A DNA stretch of 64,000 nucleotides, taken from NCBI GenBank assembly GCA_965660815.1, contig CBFIBG010000089.1, forward strand, positions 191,433 to 255,432, written 5' to 3'. The notes under the pieces were generated by a model, which ran no database searches, was not told where the DNA came from, and saw only the letters and a program-made list of their open reading frames with translations. Made by a program: the position numbers and the translations under genes. Of this stretch, positions 1-8,827 are shown one piece after another (position 1 is the first letter of the stretch; every line of letters starts with the position of its first letter). The stretch comes from Glaciecola sp965660815 (lineage in GTDB: Bacteria > Pseudomonadota > Gammaproteobacteria > Enterobacterales > Alteromonadaceae).

Positions 1-431
1 AAGCACTAAGCAAATCACAATTATTAATGTTATTACAACAAGCTAGAATTTTTAACGCCGAAAAAAATATTACGGGAATACTGCTATACAAAGACCTTTC
101 GTTTTTTCAGGTAATTGAAGGCGACGACACGACTATTTTAAATTTAATGAGTACCATCGGCAACGATAATAGACATTTCAATATAACCAAGTTATATACT
201 CGACCAATTGAGTCTAGAAATTTCAACTTGTGGAGCATGGGGTACATTAACTTAGAGAACTCGGAAGCAGATCTTCATGGTTTTGAGGCACCTGAGTTTG
301 AATTTCCTTTGCAAAATTTAAACGGTAACCTTAGCGAATTAGTGAATATTGCAAAAGCTAAGCAACTTGTTATGCAGTTTTCTAGACGACAAGTTGAAAG
401 TGAGTTAAAACCACGTAAAGCTGGCCTCTAA
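1..431 (+). CDS. BLUF-domain blue-light photoreceptor (5' end outside window)
   Basis: The frame is open from the first bases of the window, so the N-terminus, including the expected flavin-contacting Tyr, lies upstream. The visible part matches the BLUF fold: the Asn of the FNAEKNITG segment, the Gln of FFQVIEG that rearranges on illumination, the RH segment after the second helix, and the WSMGY strand with the Trp/Met pair known from AppA-type sensors. After the domain there are only about 40 residues ending in a basic tail, so this is a short stand-alone BLUF protein with no attached output enzyme. It would bind FAD and signal through a partner protein. The GGDEF protein near 39.4-40.8 kb is far away and not obviously linked. 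The domain call is firm; the signalling role is family knowledge. Confidence 0.88.
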   Translation, partial: ALSKSQLLMLLQQARIFNAEKNITGILLYKDLSFFQVIEGDDTTILNLMSTIGNDNRHFNITKLYTRPIESRNFNLWSMGYINLENSEADLHGFEAPEFEFPLQNLNGNLSELVNIAKAKQLVMQFSRRQVESELKPRKAGL

Positions 432-470
432 TATTTCTGCACTTTTGCATAATTCAGGTATGATTAATCT

Positions 471-1439
471 ATGCAAACCACTCACACATTAAAATCTGTT
501 TTATTAGATGCAGACACACTTGGTCAAGATGTGTCTTTGCGAGCTTTTGACATATCACAAGATATTGATCTTAAGGTTTATCGCAGCACGTCTGCAAATG
601 AATTACTAGACAGAGTAACCGACGCGACCGTTATTTTTACCAATAAGGTTGAATTAAACCGTGACACGCTCTCCCATTGTAGCCAACTCAAATATATTGG
701 TGTACTTGCAACCGGAATGAACTGTATCGATTTAAACTATTGCAATGACCACAATATAATTGTGAAAAACGTTGAGGGATATGGTACCGCGTCAGTAACC
801 CAACATGCGCTTATGTTGCTACTTAATTTATCTTGCCATTCACTACAGCAGTTCCATCAAGTTCAACAAGGGCAATGGCAGCAATCTTCTCAATTCTGCC
901 TGCAAACACGAGGTGTGGTTGAGTTATCAGGTAAAAATGCGGTCATTATTGGGTTTGGAGAATTAGGCAAACAATTTGCAAAGTTGTGTCAAGCGCTTGG
1001 TATGAATGTTATCGTGCCTTCAACACCCGGCAGGGAAACCTCTTCACGACCTACTCTTGAGCATGTTTTACCAAAAGCAGATGTGGTTAGCTTGCATTGT
1101 TTGTTAAGCGAAAAAACAGAAAAACTCATTAATGCTGAACGACTGTCCTTAATGAAAACATCCGCCATCCTGATTAACACATCAAGAGGCGGATTAATTG
1201 ATGAAGAAGCCCTGTATGACGCATTAAAGAAAAATGAAATAAGAGGGGCTGGCTTAGATGTGCTCACTCAAGAGCCCCCTTCGCCAGACAATATTTTGTT
1301 ATCCAGCGGACTGCCAAATTTAATTATTACTCCACATTGGGCTTGGGGGGCTACCGAATCAAGACAACGTTTGATTGATATAGCCTCTTCACACTATAAA
1401 AACTTTTTAAAAGGTTACAGAATACTAGACTCGAGGTAA
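471..1439 (+). CDS. D-2-hydroxyacid dehydrogenase (NAD-dependent, glycerate dehydrogenase-like)
   Basis: A 322-residue cytosolic oxidoreductase of the D-isomer-specific 2-hydroxyacid dehydrogenase family, which interconverts 2-keto acids and D-2-hydroxy acids with NAD(P). The Rossmann motif IIGFGELG is near residue 158. The catalytic trio is present: Arg in NTSRGG near 238, Glu in QEPPS near 267 and His in TPHWAWG near 288. The TPHxAW form and the length fit the glycerate/hydroxypyruvate branch (HprA-like), but the substrate cannot be fixed from sequence. The mntP start lies 5 bases after its stop, so the two are probably co-transcribed. Confidence 0.9.
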   Translation: MQTTHTLKSVLLDADTLGQDVSLRAFDISQDIDLKVYRSTSANELLDRVTDATVIFTNKVELNRDTLSHCSQLKYIGVLATGMNCIDLNYCNDHNIIVKNVEGYGTASVTQHALMLLLNLSCHSLQQFHQVQQGQWQQSSQFCLQTRGVVELSGKNAVIIGFGELGKQFAKLCQALGMNVIVPSTPGRETSSRPTLEHVLPKADVVSLHCLLSEKTEKLINAERLSLMKTSAILINTSRGGLIDEEALYDALKKNEIRGAGLDVLTQEPPSPDNILLSSGLPNLIITPHWAWGATESRQRLIDIASSHYKNFLKGYRILDSR

Positions 1440-1444
1440 TATTC

Positions 1445-2014
1445 TTGATTGAAGTCTTTCTTATCGCACTGGCGTTAAGCGCCGATGCGTTTGCCGTTTC
1501 AATCGGTTTGTCCACGCAAATCCGCACGATTAAGACTGCATTGTTTTTGGTCGCTTACTTCGCGGTTTTTCATGCTGTCATGCCAGCAATAGGCTTTTTT
1601 TTGGGACTTGGTGTAGTGAACTGGATTAACCAATTTGCTCATTGGCTAGGTTTTCTCCTATTGCTCGGGGTGGGCTGCAAAATGATTTACGATTCAGTAA
1701 TTGAATCTCGCAATAAAAAAACAACGACTGAACATGTAAAATTACCGCCTAATTCCCTTGGACACCTAGAAATATTCACTCTAGCGATAGTCACAAGCAT
1801 CGACGCATTAGCTGTGGGCACGACCCTTGCCACACTTTCAATCACTGCCGTTCCCCCCCTCTTTTCCTTTTTATTGATTGGTGGGATAACAGGCATTGTA
1901 ACTCTACTTGGTTTACTCATTGGACGAAAATCACAGGATCTTTTTTCAGATAAAGCAGGAATATTTGGCGGTAGTATTCTAATCCTTATTGGCATTAGAC
2001 TATTATTGGATTAA
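1445..2014 (+). CDS. mntP: Manganese efflux pump MntP
   Basis: A 189-residue inner-membrane protein with about six hydrophobic segments arranged as two related halves, each opening with an acidic motif (LSADAFAVSIG near residue 11 and TSIDALAVGTT near 117). These Asp residues are characteristic of the MntP/YebN family, which exports Mn2+. Translation appears to begin at TTG, preceded by a GAGG ribosome-binding sequence that overlaps the stop region of the upstream dehydrogenase gene, so translation is probably coupled. No room exists for the yybP-ykoY riboswitch that precedes mntP in some bacteria, so any Mn control must act on the upstream promoter. Confidence 0.93.
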   Translation: MIEVFLIALALSADAFAVSIGLSTQIRTIKTALFLVAYFAVFHAVMPAIGFFLGLGVVNWINQFAHWLGFLLLLGVGCKMIYDSVIESRNKKTTTEHVKLPPNSLGHLEIFTLAIVTSIDALAVGTTLATLSITAVPPLFSFLLIGGITGIVTLLGLLIGRKSQDLFSDKAGIFGGSILILIGIRLLLD

Positions 2015-2507
2015 ATCGCGTGATAATAATCAAGAGTTAAACAATTTCTTGTTTACATTGACCTGCCATTACACGATACCGTTATGAATCATATAAAAGC
2101 AAAAATTTAAATGACTATGGTAATCAGGCGGTTAAAAAATAATTTTTATTCTTCGATTGGCTATACCTGAGTTCTATTGAAATTGGCTTGAACAAGCTTA
2201 ACGCTGCTGCCTGCTGCCTACCAAAACTATGTCAAAGTCAGCAATGAGATTATTATTTCTTAGTGAGTAAATATGAAGCCCCATACAATTGTGGAAAGGC
2301 ACAGGATTGGTAAGATAACTCTGGTCTAGTCTGTTGTGTCGTCGAGTATTCCAGTCATAAAGGGTTAATGCTATGAGACTATTCTTACGGCAACAAGGAG
2401 CTATCGAGGTTTAATTTAAAGAGTAATAAATCAATCTTAGTTGAATTTCGCAAATGAATGACGACATTCGGATGGAAGTGGCTATTTGCAAACAGGAAAT
2501 GTTCAAA
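2015..2507. other. Intergenic stretch without a convincing gene
   Basis: About 490 bases between mntP and the terminator of the S9 peptidase gene. Short frames are broken by many stops in all readings. An open frame starting near 2454 runs antisense into the peptidase 3' end and crosses its terminator, so it is not credible. I see no RNA gene or mobile element here. Confidence 0.5.
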
Positions 2508-2530
2508 AAAGGACAGTCAAACTGTCCTTT
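2508..2530 (-). terminator. Rho-independent terminator of the S9 peptidase gene
   Basis: A perfect 10-bp stem (AAAGGACAGT paired with ACTGTCCTTT) around a 3-base loop. Read on the minus strand it is followed by a run of six T, and it lies about 70 bases past the stop codon of the minus-strand S9 peptidase gene. On the plus strand the T tract is short, so it acts mainly for the minus-strand gene. Confidence 0.85.
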
Positions 2531-2538
2531 CTATTACG

Positions 2539-2583
2539 ATAACCTAACCCAATTAGTTTTTTGCAATAACCTAACCCAACTAG
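2539..2583. repeat. Short direct repeat, 2 copies of 18 bp
   Basis: The 18-base word ATAACCTAACCCAATTAG at 2539-2556 recurs at 2566-2583 with one substitution, a 27-base period. It sits between the peptidase stop codon and its terminator. No function is evident; it may be a small tandem duplication in the 3' untranslated region. Confidence 0.6.
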
Positions 2584-2601
2584 CAGTTAGACTGTTTAAG
2601 C

Positions 2602-5079
2602 TTATTGTTCTTCCACAGGCGGGTATAAGTCTTCCCACCACAGAGGCTCATCTTTCAATTTTAAATCAAAATAGGCCAATATTGTTGACCACCAACGAAG
2701 ACGTCTTTCTCGTGAATTTATGTGATGATCATCACCTTGAAACTCAATGAGTTCTGCATCTTTTCCTAATAATTTTAGAGCAGTGTACATTTGATGGCTT
2801 TCACCTACAGGAACGTTTGTATCAGCATCGCCATGAAGTAACAACAGTGGCGTTGTGACTTTGTCTGCCGCAAATACCGGACTTTGATCTAAGTAGAACT
2901 GAGGGTTATTCCAAGGGAAACTACCCCGAGTGGCGATTCCAGAATAACCATATCCCCACCAGCCTTCTCCCCAGTAAGAAGTAATATTACTAATGCCAGC
3001 GTGAGAAATAGAGGCTGCGAACATATCCGTTTTTGTGGCTAGATACATGGTCATAAATCCACCGTATGATGCCCCCATATTACCAACCCTAGTTCGATCA
3101 ACAAAAGGATGCGCATCTAAAAACGCTTGCGTGCTTTCTATGATTTCGTCAGCGGTATGAACGCCCCACGCATTAACATGCCTTGCAGAAAAATCTTGTC
3201 CATACCCAATGGCTCCCGAAGGTTGCAACACATAAACCACATAGCCTTTTGATGCCCATAAACTAAACGGCCAACGACCAGTATACCCTCGAGTGACAGG
3301 GGTAGTGCCTCCGTAGTAGTAAACGATGGCCGGATACTTTTTATTCGCATCAAAATCAGCAGGATAATAAACACGACCATCAATAAATTGACCCGACTCG
3401 GTGGTGTAACTCCAATCTTTTAAATCTATGAATTCGACATTTTGATAGTTCTGCCTAGCAGAGTCATATAACGCCGTTTGTTTTTTAGACCTTATATTTT
3501 TGACATAAACACTCTGAGGTCTGGTCGCTGTGGTCCCTTTATATATTAATTGTGGTCGTTTCTCTTGTGAAACACTGTACCCTGAAACCACATCTACTTT
3601 TGTCGTTATGGCTTTAAATTCCTTGGTATCCGTTTCATATACATACAGTTTTCTGCGGTCTTTTTCTGTTACTAAAAGCAAAACATCACCATTTTCCAGC
3701 ACTTCCATTTGATTAATTGCGGGTGAAAAATCTTTTGAAAGCGCCGATACCTCGCCACCTTTTGTCATATAAAACAGTTGAGTGTCGTATAAATTCGCCA
3801 TTGGCTCGTTCTTTAATGCTACCCCAGCATTGTCTGCAAATGTAGGCCCTGCGGTTACCATTAAACCATTGCCGCTGTATTGCGCTGTGCTGAAAGTTCT
3901 GTATTCGCCTAGCTTAGTTTCTTTTAATGTGTCTAGATTCAGTTCAAATAGCTGTATTAAACTATGCGGTGGCTCTTTATAATCAACTGGGCTTCTAGTG
4001 AATAGTGCTAGCCGACGTTGTGTATCTAAATCGATTAGATTTACCGAAAGAGGGTCATTGGTTAGCTGTTTGAAATAACCAGACTGCATATCGAATAAAT
4101 GCAGTTGTGTATTCCCACGCCAGTAGCTCCATCTATCTTGTAAAGCTCGATATCTTTTTGTAAACGGATGAGGCTTTTCTTCAGCTTGATGCCAGGATAT
4201 CAACAGTTCGTTGTCAGACAAATAATGCATGGCTCTTACGTCGCTCACATCACTTGCTAACTCTCTCAGCAATTTTGAATCTATATCGAGCTGATAAATA
4301 CTGGAGTTGTGTATAAAGACTAAAGCTTCGCTGTCATTACGCCAAGTTAGATGCCTCGGAGACATGGACTGCCATCTGTACACAACTTCTTGATCGTCGA
4401 CAGAAATTATTTCGGTCACCTGTTGAGGTGTGTCTCCAGATAAATTTGTATAGTGACTCTTTGACCAGATTAATAATTCGCCATTAGGAGACACGTTAAG
4501 CGTGCCTATAGTTTGCGTATCATAATACTGTTTCATTGAGGCTCGCTTACTTTGTTTGTCGTCGGCAAACACTACCTGAGCCTCTTTTTCACCATTTGCA
4601 TCTGCTTCCCACTCAATGTTGAAGTCATCCCAGCTTTCTATGCCAGACACTATGAGCAAAACCCGATAGTCCTGATTCAACAATGTTACATCAAATGTCT
4701 CATTGCCTTTAATGTGCGTAGCATTAAGAAACAAAGTCGCATTTTTAGCACCTGAAACACTGAGCTTTCCAGTAATAAATTGCTTTGAGGAGATTGAAAA
4801 CCTAAGCAAGTGCGTTCCTGACGGCTCGCCGGTTAAACTTTTAAATGCCAGTTTCTGCCCAAACAAATGAATTGGCTCTTGATTGTCCAGTCGCTTGGAT
4901 ATTTGCTCTATTAAACTCTGTTTAACTTTATCCTTATACATATGGGCATTTAGCTGGGTTGGCGTGGTACTTTTTTCAAGTGTGATTTTACTGATCATCT
5001 CTCGCTCAACATTGGCAGCAAACGAGTAAAAAGGAATCAAAGTACAAACAACTAAAGTCATTATTTTATTTAAATTCAT
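2602..5079 (-). CDS. Secreted S9 family peptidase (prolyl oligopeptidase/DPP-IV type)
   Basis: An 825-residue exported serine peptidase. Residues 1-22 form a signal peptide ending in SFAA. A long beta-propeller-like region covers roughly residues 180-560, followed by an alpha/beta hydrolase domain. The catalytic triad is visible: Ser in GASYGG near 670, Asp in HGDADTN near 750, and His in GDDHH near 783. Enzymes of this type trim oligopeptides, often after proline, in the periplasm. The TGRW and WWGYGYSG segments are typical of the DPP-IV/acylaminoacyl peptidase side of S9. It is monocistronic with its own terminator. A second S9 peptidase (30838-32919) is not a close copy. Confidence 0.92.
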   Translation of the reverse strand: MNLNKIMTLVVCTLIPFYSFAANVEREMISKITLEKSTTPTQLNAHMYKDKVKQSLIEQISKRLDNQEPIHLFGQKLAFKSLTGEPSGTHLLRFSISSKQFITGKLSVSGAKNATLFLNATHIKGNETFDVTLLNQDYRVLLIVSGIESWDDFNIEWEADANGEKEAQVVFADDKQSKRASMKQYYDTQTIGTLNVSPNGELLIWSKSHYTNLSGDTPQQVTEIISVDDQEVVYRWQSMSPRHLTWRNDSEALVFIHNSSIYQLDIDSKLLRELASDVSDVRAMHYLSDNELLISWHQAEEKPHPFTKRYRALQDRWSYWRGNTQLHLFDMQSGYFKQLTNDPLSVNLIDLDTQRRLALFTRSPVDYKEPPHSLIQLFELNLDTLKETKLGEYRTFSTAQYSGNGLMVTAGPTFADNAGVALKNEPMANLYDTQLFYMTKGGEVSALSKDFSPAINQMEVLENGDVLLLVTEKDRRKLYVYETDTKEFKAITTKVDVVSGYSVSQEKRPQLIYKGTTATRPQSVYVKNIRSKKQTALYDSARQNYQNVEFIDLKDWSYTTESGQFIDGRVYYPADFDANKKYPAIVYYYGGTTPVTRGYTGRWPFSLWASKGYVVYVLQPSGAIGYGQDFSARHVNAWGVHTADEIIESTQAFLDAHPFVDRTRVGNMGASYGGFMTMYLATKTDMFAASISHAGISNITSYWGEGWWGYGYSGIATRGSFPWNNPQFYLDQSPVFAADKVTTPLLLLHGDADTNVPVGESHQMYTALKLLGKDAELIEFQGDDHHINSRERRLRWWSTILAYFDLKLKDEPLWWEDLYPPVEEQ

Positions 5080-5407
5080 CGTATTTTCTTATTGTAATTA
5101 ATTGAATGATTAAGTCGTTCATAAAGATAGCGCGTTTTTAGAGTACGGGCAATTTAGCGTAGGAAGTTAATGAATAGCAGGAAAGTTAAGCCTTCGCTTA
5201 AGCGTGATGGCGCATATTAATCTCAAGTTTTTGTAGGTTCCCTAAGATAATTTCAGTTAAACGTCAAAATTCTCACTGAGCGTGACTGTGTGAACCATTA
5301 CAATACCAGCGGTGGAGTTGCCTTCGATATAGCGAAGGCTTAGGGCAATTCTTTTTCAAACGATGATAGAGCTTTTAACGTTTAAGCAAAAGATAGAACA
5401 AGACTAT
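5080..5407. other. Intergenic stretch with weak hairpins
   Basis: About 330 bases with no gene. It holds the promoter region of the S9 peptidase and two small inverted repeats: TTAAGC/GCTTAA around a CTTC loop at 5186-5201, and GCCTTCG/CGAAGGC at 5320-5339. The second could end the minus-strand gene at 5408, but no proper T tract follows it. Confidence 0.4.
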
Positions 5408-5767
5408 TTAAAACTCTTCATATGTGCTTCGCTCTTCATAGCTAGGCACATTAAAACCAATCTCTCCTGTCTCGCCTATATTAAAGCTTATGCTCTGGTG
5501 CGAGGTATCTTCATGTAAATCGTGGCCACAACCTGTATGCGCAAACCAATCAAAACTAAAATCCAATAAATAGCTGTTATTGCTTTGATGTGAAATTGTG
5601 TGAATTTTGATCCCAGACAAACTGTCCGCACGCCTGTGTATGTGGGATAAATCTCCAATTAAGTCGCGAGAAAACAACTTTTGGTGGTCGTTCAAGAAAG
5701 CCATAATTTCGGCGGTTCTGTTATTGCCGTGACTATAGTTTTTGGTTACGTTTGGAAGTATCAACAT
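5408..5767 (-). CDS. Hypothetical protein, His-rich, about 119 residues
   Basis: I do not recognise this protein. It has no signal peptide or membrane segment; the central part is rich in His (SHIHRR, HTISHQ, HTGCGHDLHEDTSHQ), with one Cys inside the last cluster, and the tail is acidic (SYEERSTYEEF). I chose the ATG at 5767, which has GGTGA five bases upstream; in-frame GTG and TTG codons lie 3-4 codons earlier. It stands alone between divergent or unrelated neighbours. The His/Cys cluster might bind a metal, but this is speculation. Confidence 0.6.
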   Translation of the reverse strand: MLILPNVTKNYSHGNNRTAEIMAFLNDHQKLFSRDLIGDLSHIHRRADSLSGIKIHTISHQSNNSYLLDFSFDWFAHTGCGHDLHEDTSHQSISFNIGETGEIGFNVPSYEERSTYEEF

Positions 5768-5894
5768 AAAATTCACCAATAGGTTAACTTATAATCAGTA
5801 TAGCTGTTTAAATGTATAAATATGGTTGATTATATTAATATTCGCCATACATTTTGAAAATGTTACTACTAAGTATTTGTAGACATTAGTAAAG

Positions 5895-8657
5895 CTAACT
5901 ATCTACGTTTAGATTTATCCAAGCAAACGCGTCCATCATTCCAATAACGAACGGTGATACCGCACGATGATAGCTTCCAGCCATGTGATGAAATGTGACT
6001 ATCAGCTTATTTTTAGGCCTGCTGAGGCCTACATACAAGAGTCTGCATGATTCTTGTATCCTAGCGGTGCGTTCTAACTCGCTCACATTGTTGGGGATCC
6101 ACATGGGGTAATTGTTATCGGTCACTTGAGGTAAAATTACCGTTTCAAACTCTAGCCCTTTAGCTCTATGAACCGTACTGATTACAAGTCTGTGGATAGA
6201 TTTATCAATCAGATCTGACTCTTTAAGCGTGAGTAATTTTTCTGTGTTTGGCCTATTAGTGTCGAGCAGATAGTTGAACAATCCAACATAGCCGTTTTTA
6301 TCAAGCCAAGGGATAAGCTTAAAATTAAGCTCATCTATATTGGATTGACTACTAGCGGGATCGTATAAATTATGTTTTTGAACAACCTCGATATAAGTCT
6401 TTAATGTATGACTTAAATAGATGTCTGGTTGCTGTTCTGCCACGCTTATCAATGCATTAAACATATCTGTCGAATTCAAAGCGAATGCTTTGAACAGTTT
6501 CTCGTGCTGGTTGATGAGTTCATCCAAAGCTGGCAGACGGGTGTTCATCTCATCAAACAGATATTTCACTAACGATGCGGTCGCTTTGACATCGTCCAAC
6601 GCATTGTGACTATTTACGCCCGGTAAGTTAAACCGCTCCAATAAGTCACCCAATTTATGAGAGGCCAAACTTGGATACAATTGTCTAGACAGCGCCAAAC
6701 TATCAAACATTACATTGCCTCGGAAGGCCTTGTATTGCATTTGCAACTGGGGATTTTCAACCTGGCTGACATTAAGTCTCAACATAGTTAAATCGAACAG
6801 TAAGTTGTGAGCAATGACTGGAGCGTCGCCCACAAAGTCAAAAAACTCTTGGGCTACTTGCTCAAAACTATGCCCGCTTTGTAAATCGGTCTCAGTAATG
6901 TGATGTATTGCTTGGCTTTCATAAAAGGCATTCTTTAAACCTTCACTTTTATCTAAGTGGATATTTACGTAACGGTCAAATATATCTAAAACTTCACCAT
7001 TAACCACTCTAATTGCCGCTAATTGAATGATAGATGAGTTTTCAAAGTTTAAACCTGTTGTTTCAGTATCAAAGATTATCACCCCACTGGTAGTAAAAGC
7101 TTGCATGCATCTAGATATGTTGGCGTTGCCTAGTAGTGCTTTGCAACCAACCTCCTCAGTGCTTACCTTGAGTTTATTTGAGCTTAAAATATCGTATAAA
7201 GAGAATCCTAGTGCTTGCATCTTATAACAAAAACTCAGTGTCTTATTCTTTGTTAAGGATGGTTCACCTAGTCGACCAAAGCGATAAACAAGCCTCCACC
7301 AATCATGGTAACTTTCCGTGCCCGATAGAATTTTAAGCGCGGAAAACCAATCCTGAACGATTGGACGCTGGATTAAGTCGTTTTGACTTACTCTGAATAT
7401 GCCGCCGGTTATCCCCTCAAGTAAATTGCAGTAATCGTCGCATTGAGCATTTGTGCTTAATAACACGCCTATGCTTCTGTTGGGATCCCTCAATATTTTC
7501 GCGACTGCTTTTCCTACTCCAATGATTTCAGACTGCTTGTTCTTAAAGCCTAGCAACAAACTGGGCACGTCACTTTCGGATGGCTCTTGGCCATCATCTA
7601 ATATTCCAACCGCTTTTATTGGCTCAATTTGCCAATTACTCGTTCTAAATAAATTCAGTAATTGAATGATATTTGGGTGCGATCGGTAATTGTTTTCAAG
7701 GTAATGGTGAACAAAACCTTCTACCCGACTTTTCAAGTGAAGTATATCCGCGCCCATGAAACCGTAAATCGATTGTTGATTGTCTCCAACAGCAAAAATA
7801 TGAGACTGCTGGTCGCTAATAGCATTTAATATCTCCCATTGATATGGCGAAAGATCTTGAACCTCATCAACCTGAATGAACCGTTTTAGTTTTGGATGTT
7901 TAACCAGATCAGACAGCGCTAAAATAAGAATATCGTCGAAATCCAGACTATTTGTGATTGATTTTATCTGTCGAAAATTCTTATACATTGACCAAGACGC
8001 GATTGCTAACTCACCACTAGATGCAGTCGTTAGTTTGAATTTTTCGGCAACGACCAATAGAAAATCATTCAGTTTTCGCTCTAACTGACCAACCGCCAGT
8101 GTTTGTAACTGCTTTGTAGGCAGATTATCAAGAGCAAGAATATGTATGTACACCTGTTTAAATACGTGGCTAATTGATGGCGAACGTCTAGTGTATTGAG
8201 AGGCTTTCGTATTTATGTAAGAACAAGCATTGTCAACCAATTCCAAATACGCAAGAGGAATGTTTTCTAACTCTTCTTTGTCGCGCATACTGCAAACTTG
8301 CTCTAAGATTGGCTGATAAAAGTCATCGTTTAATAAAGCAAAATGCTTATTTTCTTTGTTAACCGTTTTACTGGTGTGCAGATGATGTATGCAATACGCA
8401 TGGAAGTTGCCAATAAATAAGCGAGAGTCGCTACCCTGAAAATCTATGAGCGAGCCTGCCCTAGCTTTCATTTCGTCGGCTGCACGAGTCGTAAATGTCA
8501 AACAAGTTATTGTATTATGATCGAATAGACCGAGTGCATGCTTAAGTCTTGCGGTAAGAATAGCGGTCTTGCCAGCACCTGGCGGAGCCTGAAGGTAGTG
8601 TTGTCCTGAAACTATCTCAATAAGTGCAGATTGTGCATCGTCTAACTGTATGGGCAT
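5895..8657 (-). CDS. SF1 (UvrD/Rep-type) DNA helicase with internal DEDDh 3'-5' exonuclease domain
   Basis: A 920-residue protein. The N-terminal half has UvrD-family helicase motifs: Walker A APPGAGKT at 24-31, motif Ia TFTTRAADEM, DEVQD near 262, the GDNQQSIYGFMGA segment near 290, and NYRSH. At about residues 520-700 there is a complete DnaQ-type exonuclease: FDTETTGL (ExoI), AHNLLFDL (ExoII) and HNALDDVKA (ExoIII, DEDDh). Helicase motifs resume near 827 (TVHRAKGLEFE) and 876 (LLYVGLSRP). The exonuclease therefore sits where UvrD-type enzymes carry the 2B subdomain. It probably combines unwinding with 3' end trimming in repair or processing. It is a single gene, divergent from the glycosyltransferase, with a 38-bp palindrome between them. 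Confidence 0.92.
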   Translation of the reverse strand: MPIQLDDAQSALIEIVSGQHYLQAPPGAGKTAILTARLKHALGLFDHNTITCLTFTTRAADEMKARAGSLIDFQGSDSRLFIGNFHAYCIHHLHTSKTVNKENKHFALLNDDFYQPILEQVCSMRDKEELENIPLAYLELVDNACSYINTKASQYTRRSPSISHVFKQVYIHILALDNLPTKQLQTLAVGQLERKLNDFLLVVAEKFKLTTASSGELAIASWSMYKNFRQIKSITNSLDFDDILILALSDLVKHPKLKRFIQVDEVQDLSPYQWEILNAISDQQSHIFAVGDNQQSIYGFMGADILHLKSRVEGFVHHYLENNYRSHPNIIQLLNLFRTSNWQIEPIKAVGILDDGQEPSESDVPSLLLGFKNKQSEIIGVGKAVAKILRDPNRSIGVLLSTNAQCDDYCNLLEGITGGIFRVSQNDLIQRPIVQDWFSALKILSGTESYHDWWRLVYRFGRLGEPSLTKNKTLSFCYKMQALGFSLYDILSSNKLKVSTEEVGCKALLGNANISRCMQAFTTSGVIIFDTETTGLNFENSSIIQLAAIRVVNGEVLDIFDRYVNIHLDKSEGLKNAFYESQAIHHITETDLQSGHSFEQVAQEFFDFVGDAPVIAHNLLFDLTMLRLNVSQVENPQLQMQYKAFRGNVMFDSLALSRQLYPSLASHKLGDLLERFNLPGVNSHNALDDVKATASLVKYLFDEMNTRLPALDELINQHEKLFKAFALNSTDMFNALISVAEQQPDIYLSHTLKTYIEVVQKHNLYDPASSQSNIDELNFKLIPWLDKNGYVGLFNYLLDTNRPNTEKLLTLKESDLIDKSIHRLVISTVHRAKGLEFETVILPQVTDNNYPMWIPNNVSELERTARIQESCRLLYVGLSRPKNKLIVTFHHMAGSYHRAVSPFVIGMMDAFAWINLNVDS

Positions 8658-8701
8658 TGTATAGCTCTTTTATTTTCTACTATTATAGTGGCGATCTTCA
8701 C

Positions 8702-8739
8702 TTATCTTAATAAAGAATTTATCTTCTTTATTAAGATAA
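8702..8739. promoter_or_regulatory. Perfect 16-bp inverted repeat between divergent genes
   Basis: Arms TTATCTTAATAAAGAA (8702-8717) and its exact reverse complement (8724-8739) flank a 6-base loop. It lies in the 170-base divergent region between the helicase and glycosyltransferase starts. It is very A/T-rich and has no T tract in either orientation matching a terminator. It could be an operator or a hairpin in a leader transcript. Confidence 0.6.
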
Positions 8740-8827
8740 TCGGGTTTACCAAAATTTATTGGGGTTTATATCTGACTCGCTCTTATCTAACATACATTCG
8801 AATAAGCTAACAAAGAATCATTAGTAC

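Noticed and set aside
989..1267. Minus-strand open frame inside the 2-hydroxyacid dehydrogenase gene
   Set aside because: A shadow of a well-supported gene; residue composition is not protein-like.
1400..1446. yybP-ykoY manganese riboswitch before mntP
   Set aside because: The upstream gene ends 5 bases before the mntP start, leaving no room for the aptamer.
2454..2750. Plus-strand open frame of 98 codons
   Set aside because: It is antisense to the S9 peptidase 3' end and runs through that gene's terminator hairpin; no ribosome-binding site.
5320..5339. Terminator for the gene at 5408
   Set aside because: Only a 7-bp stem and no T tract directly after it on the minus strand.
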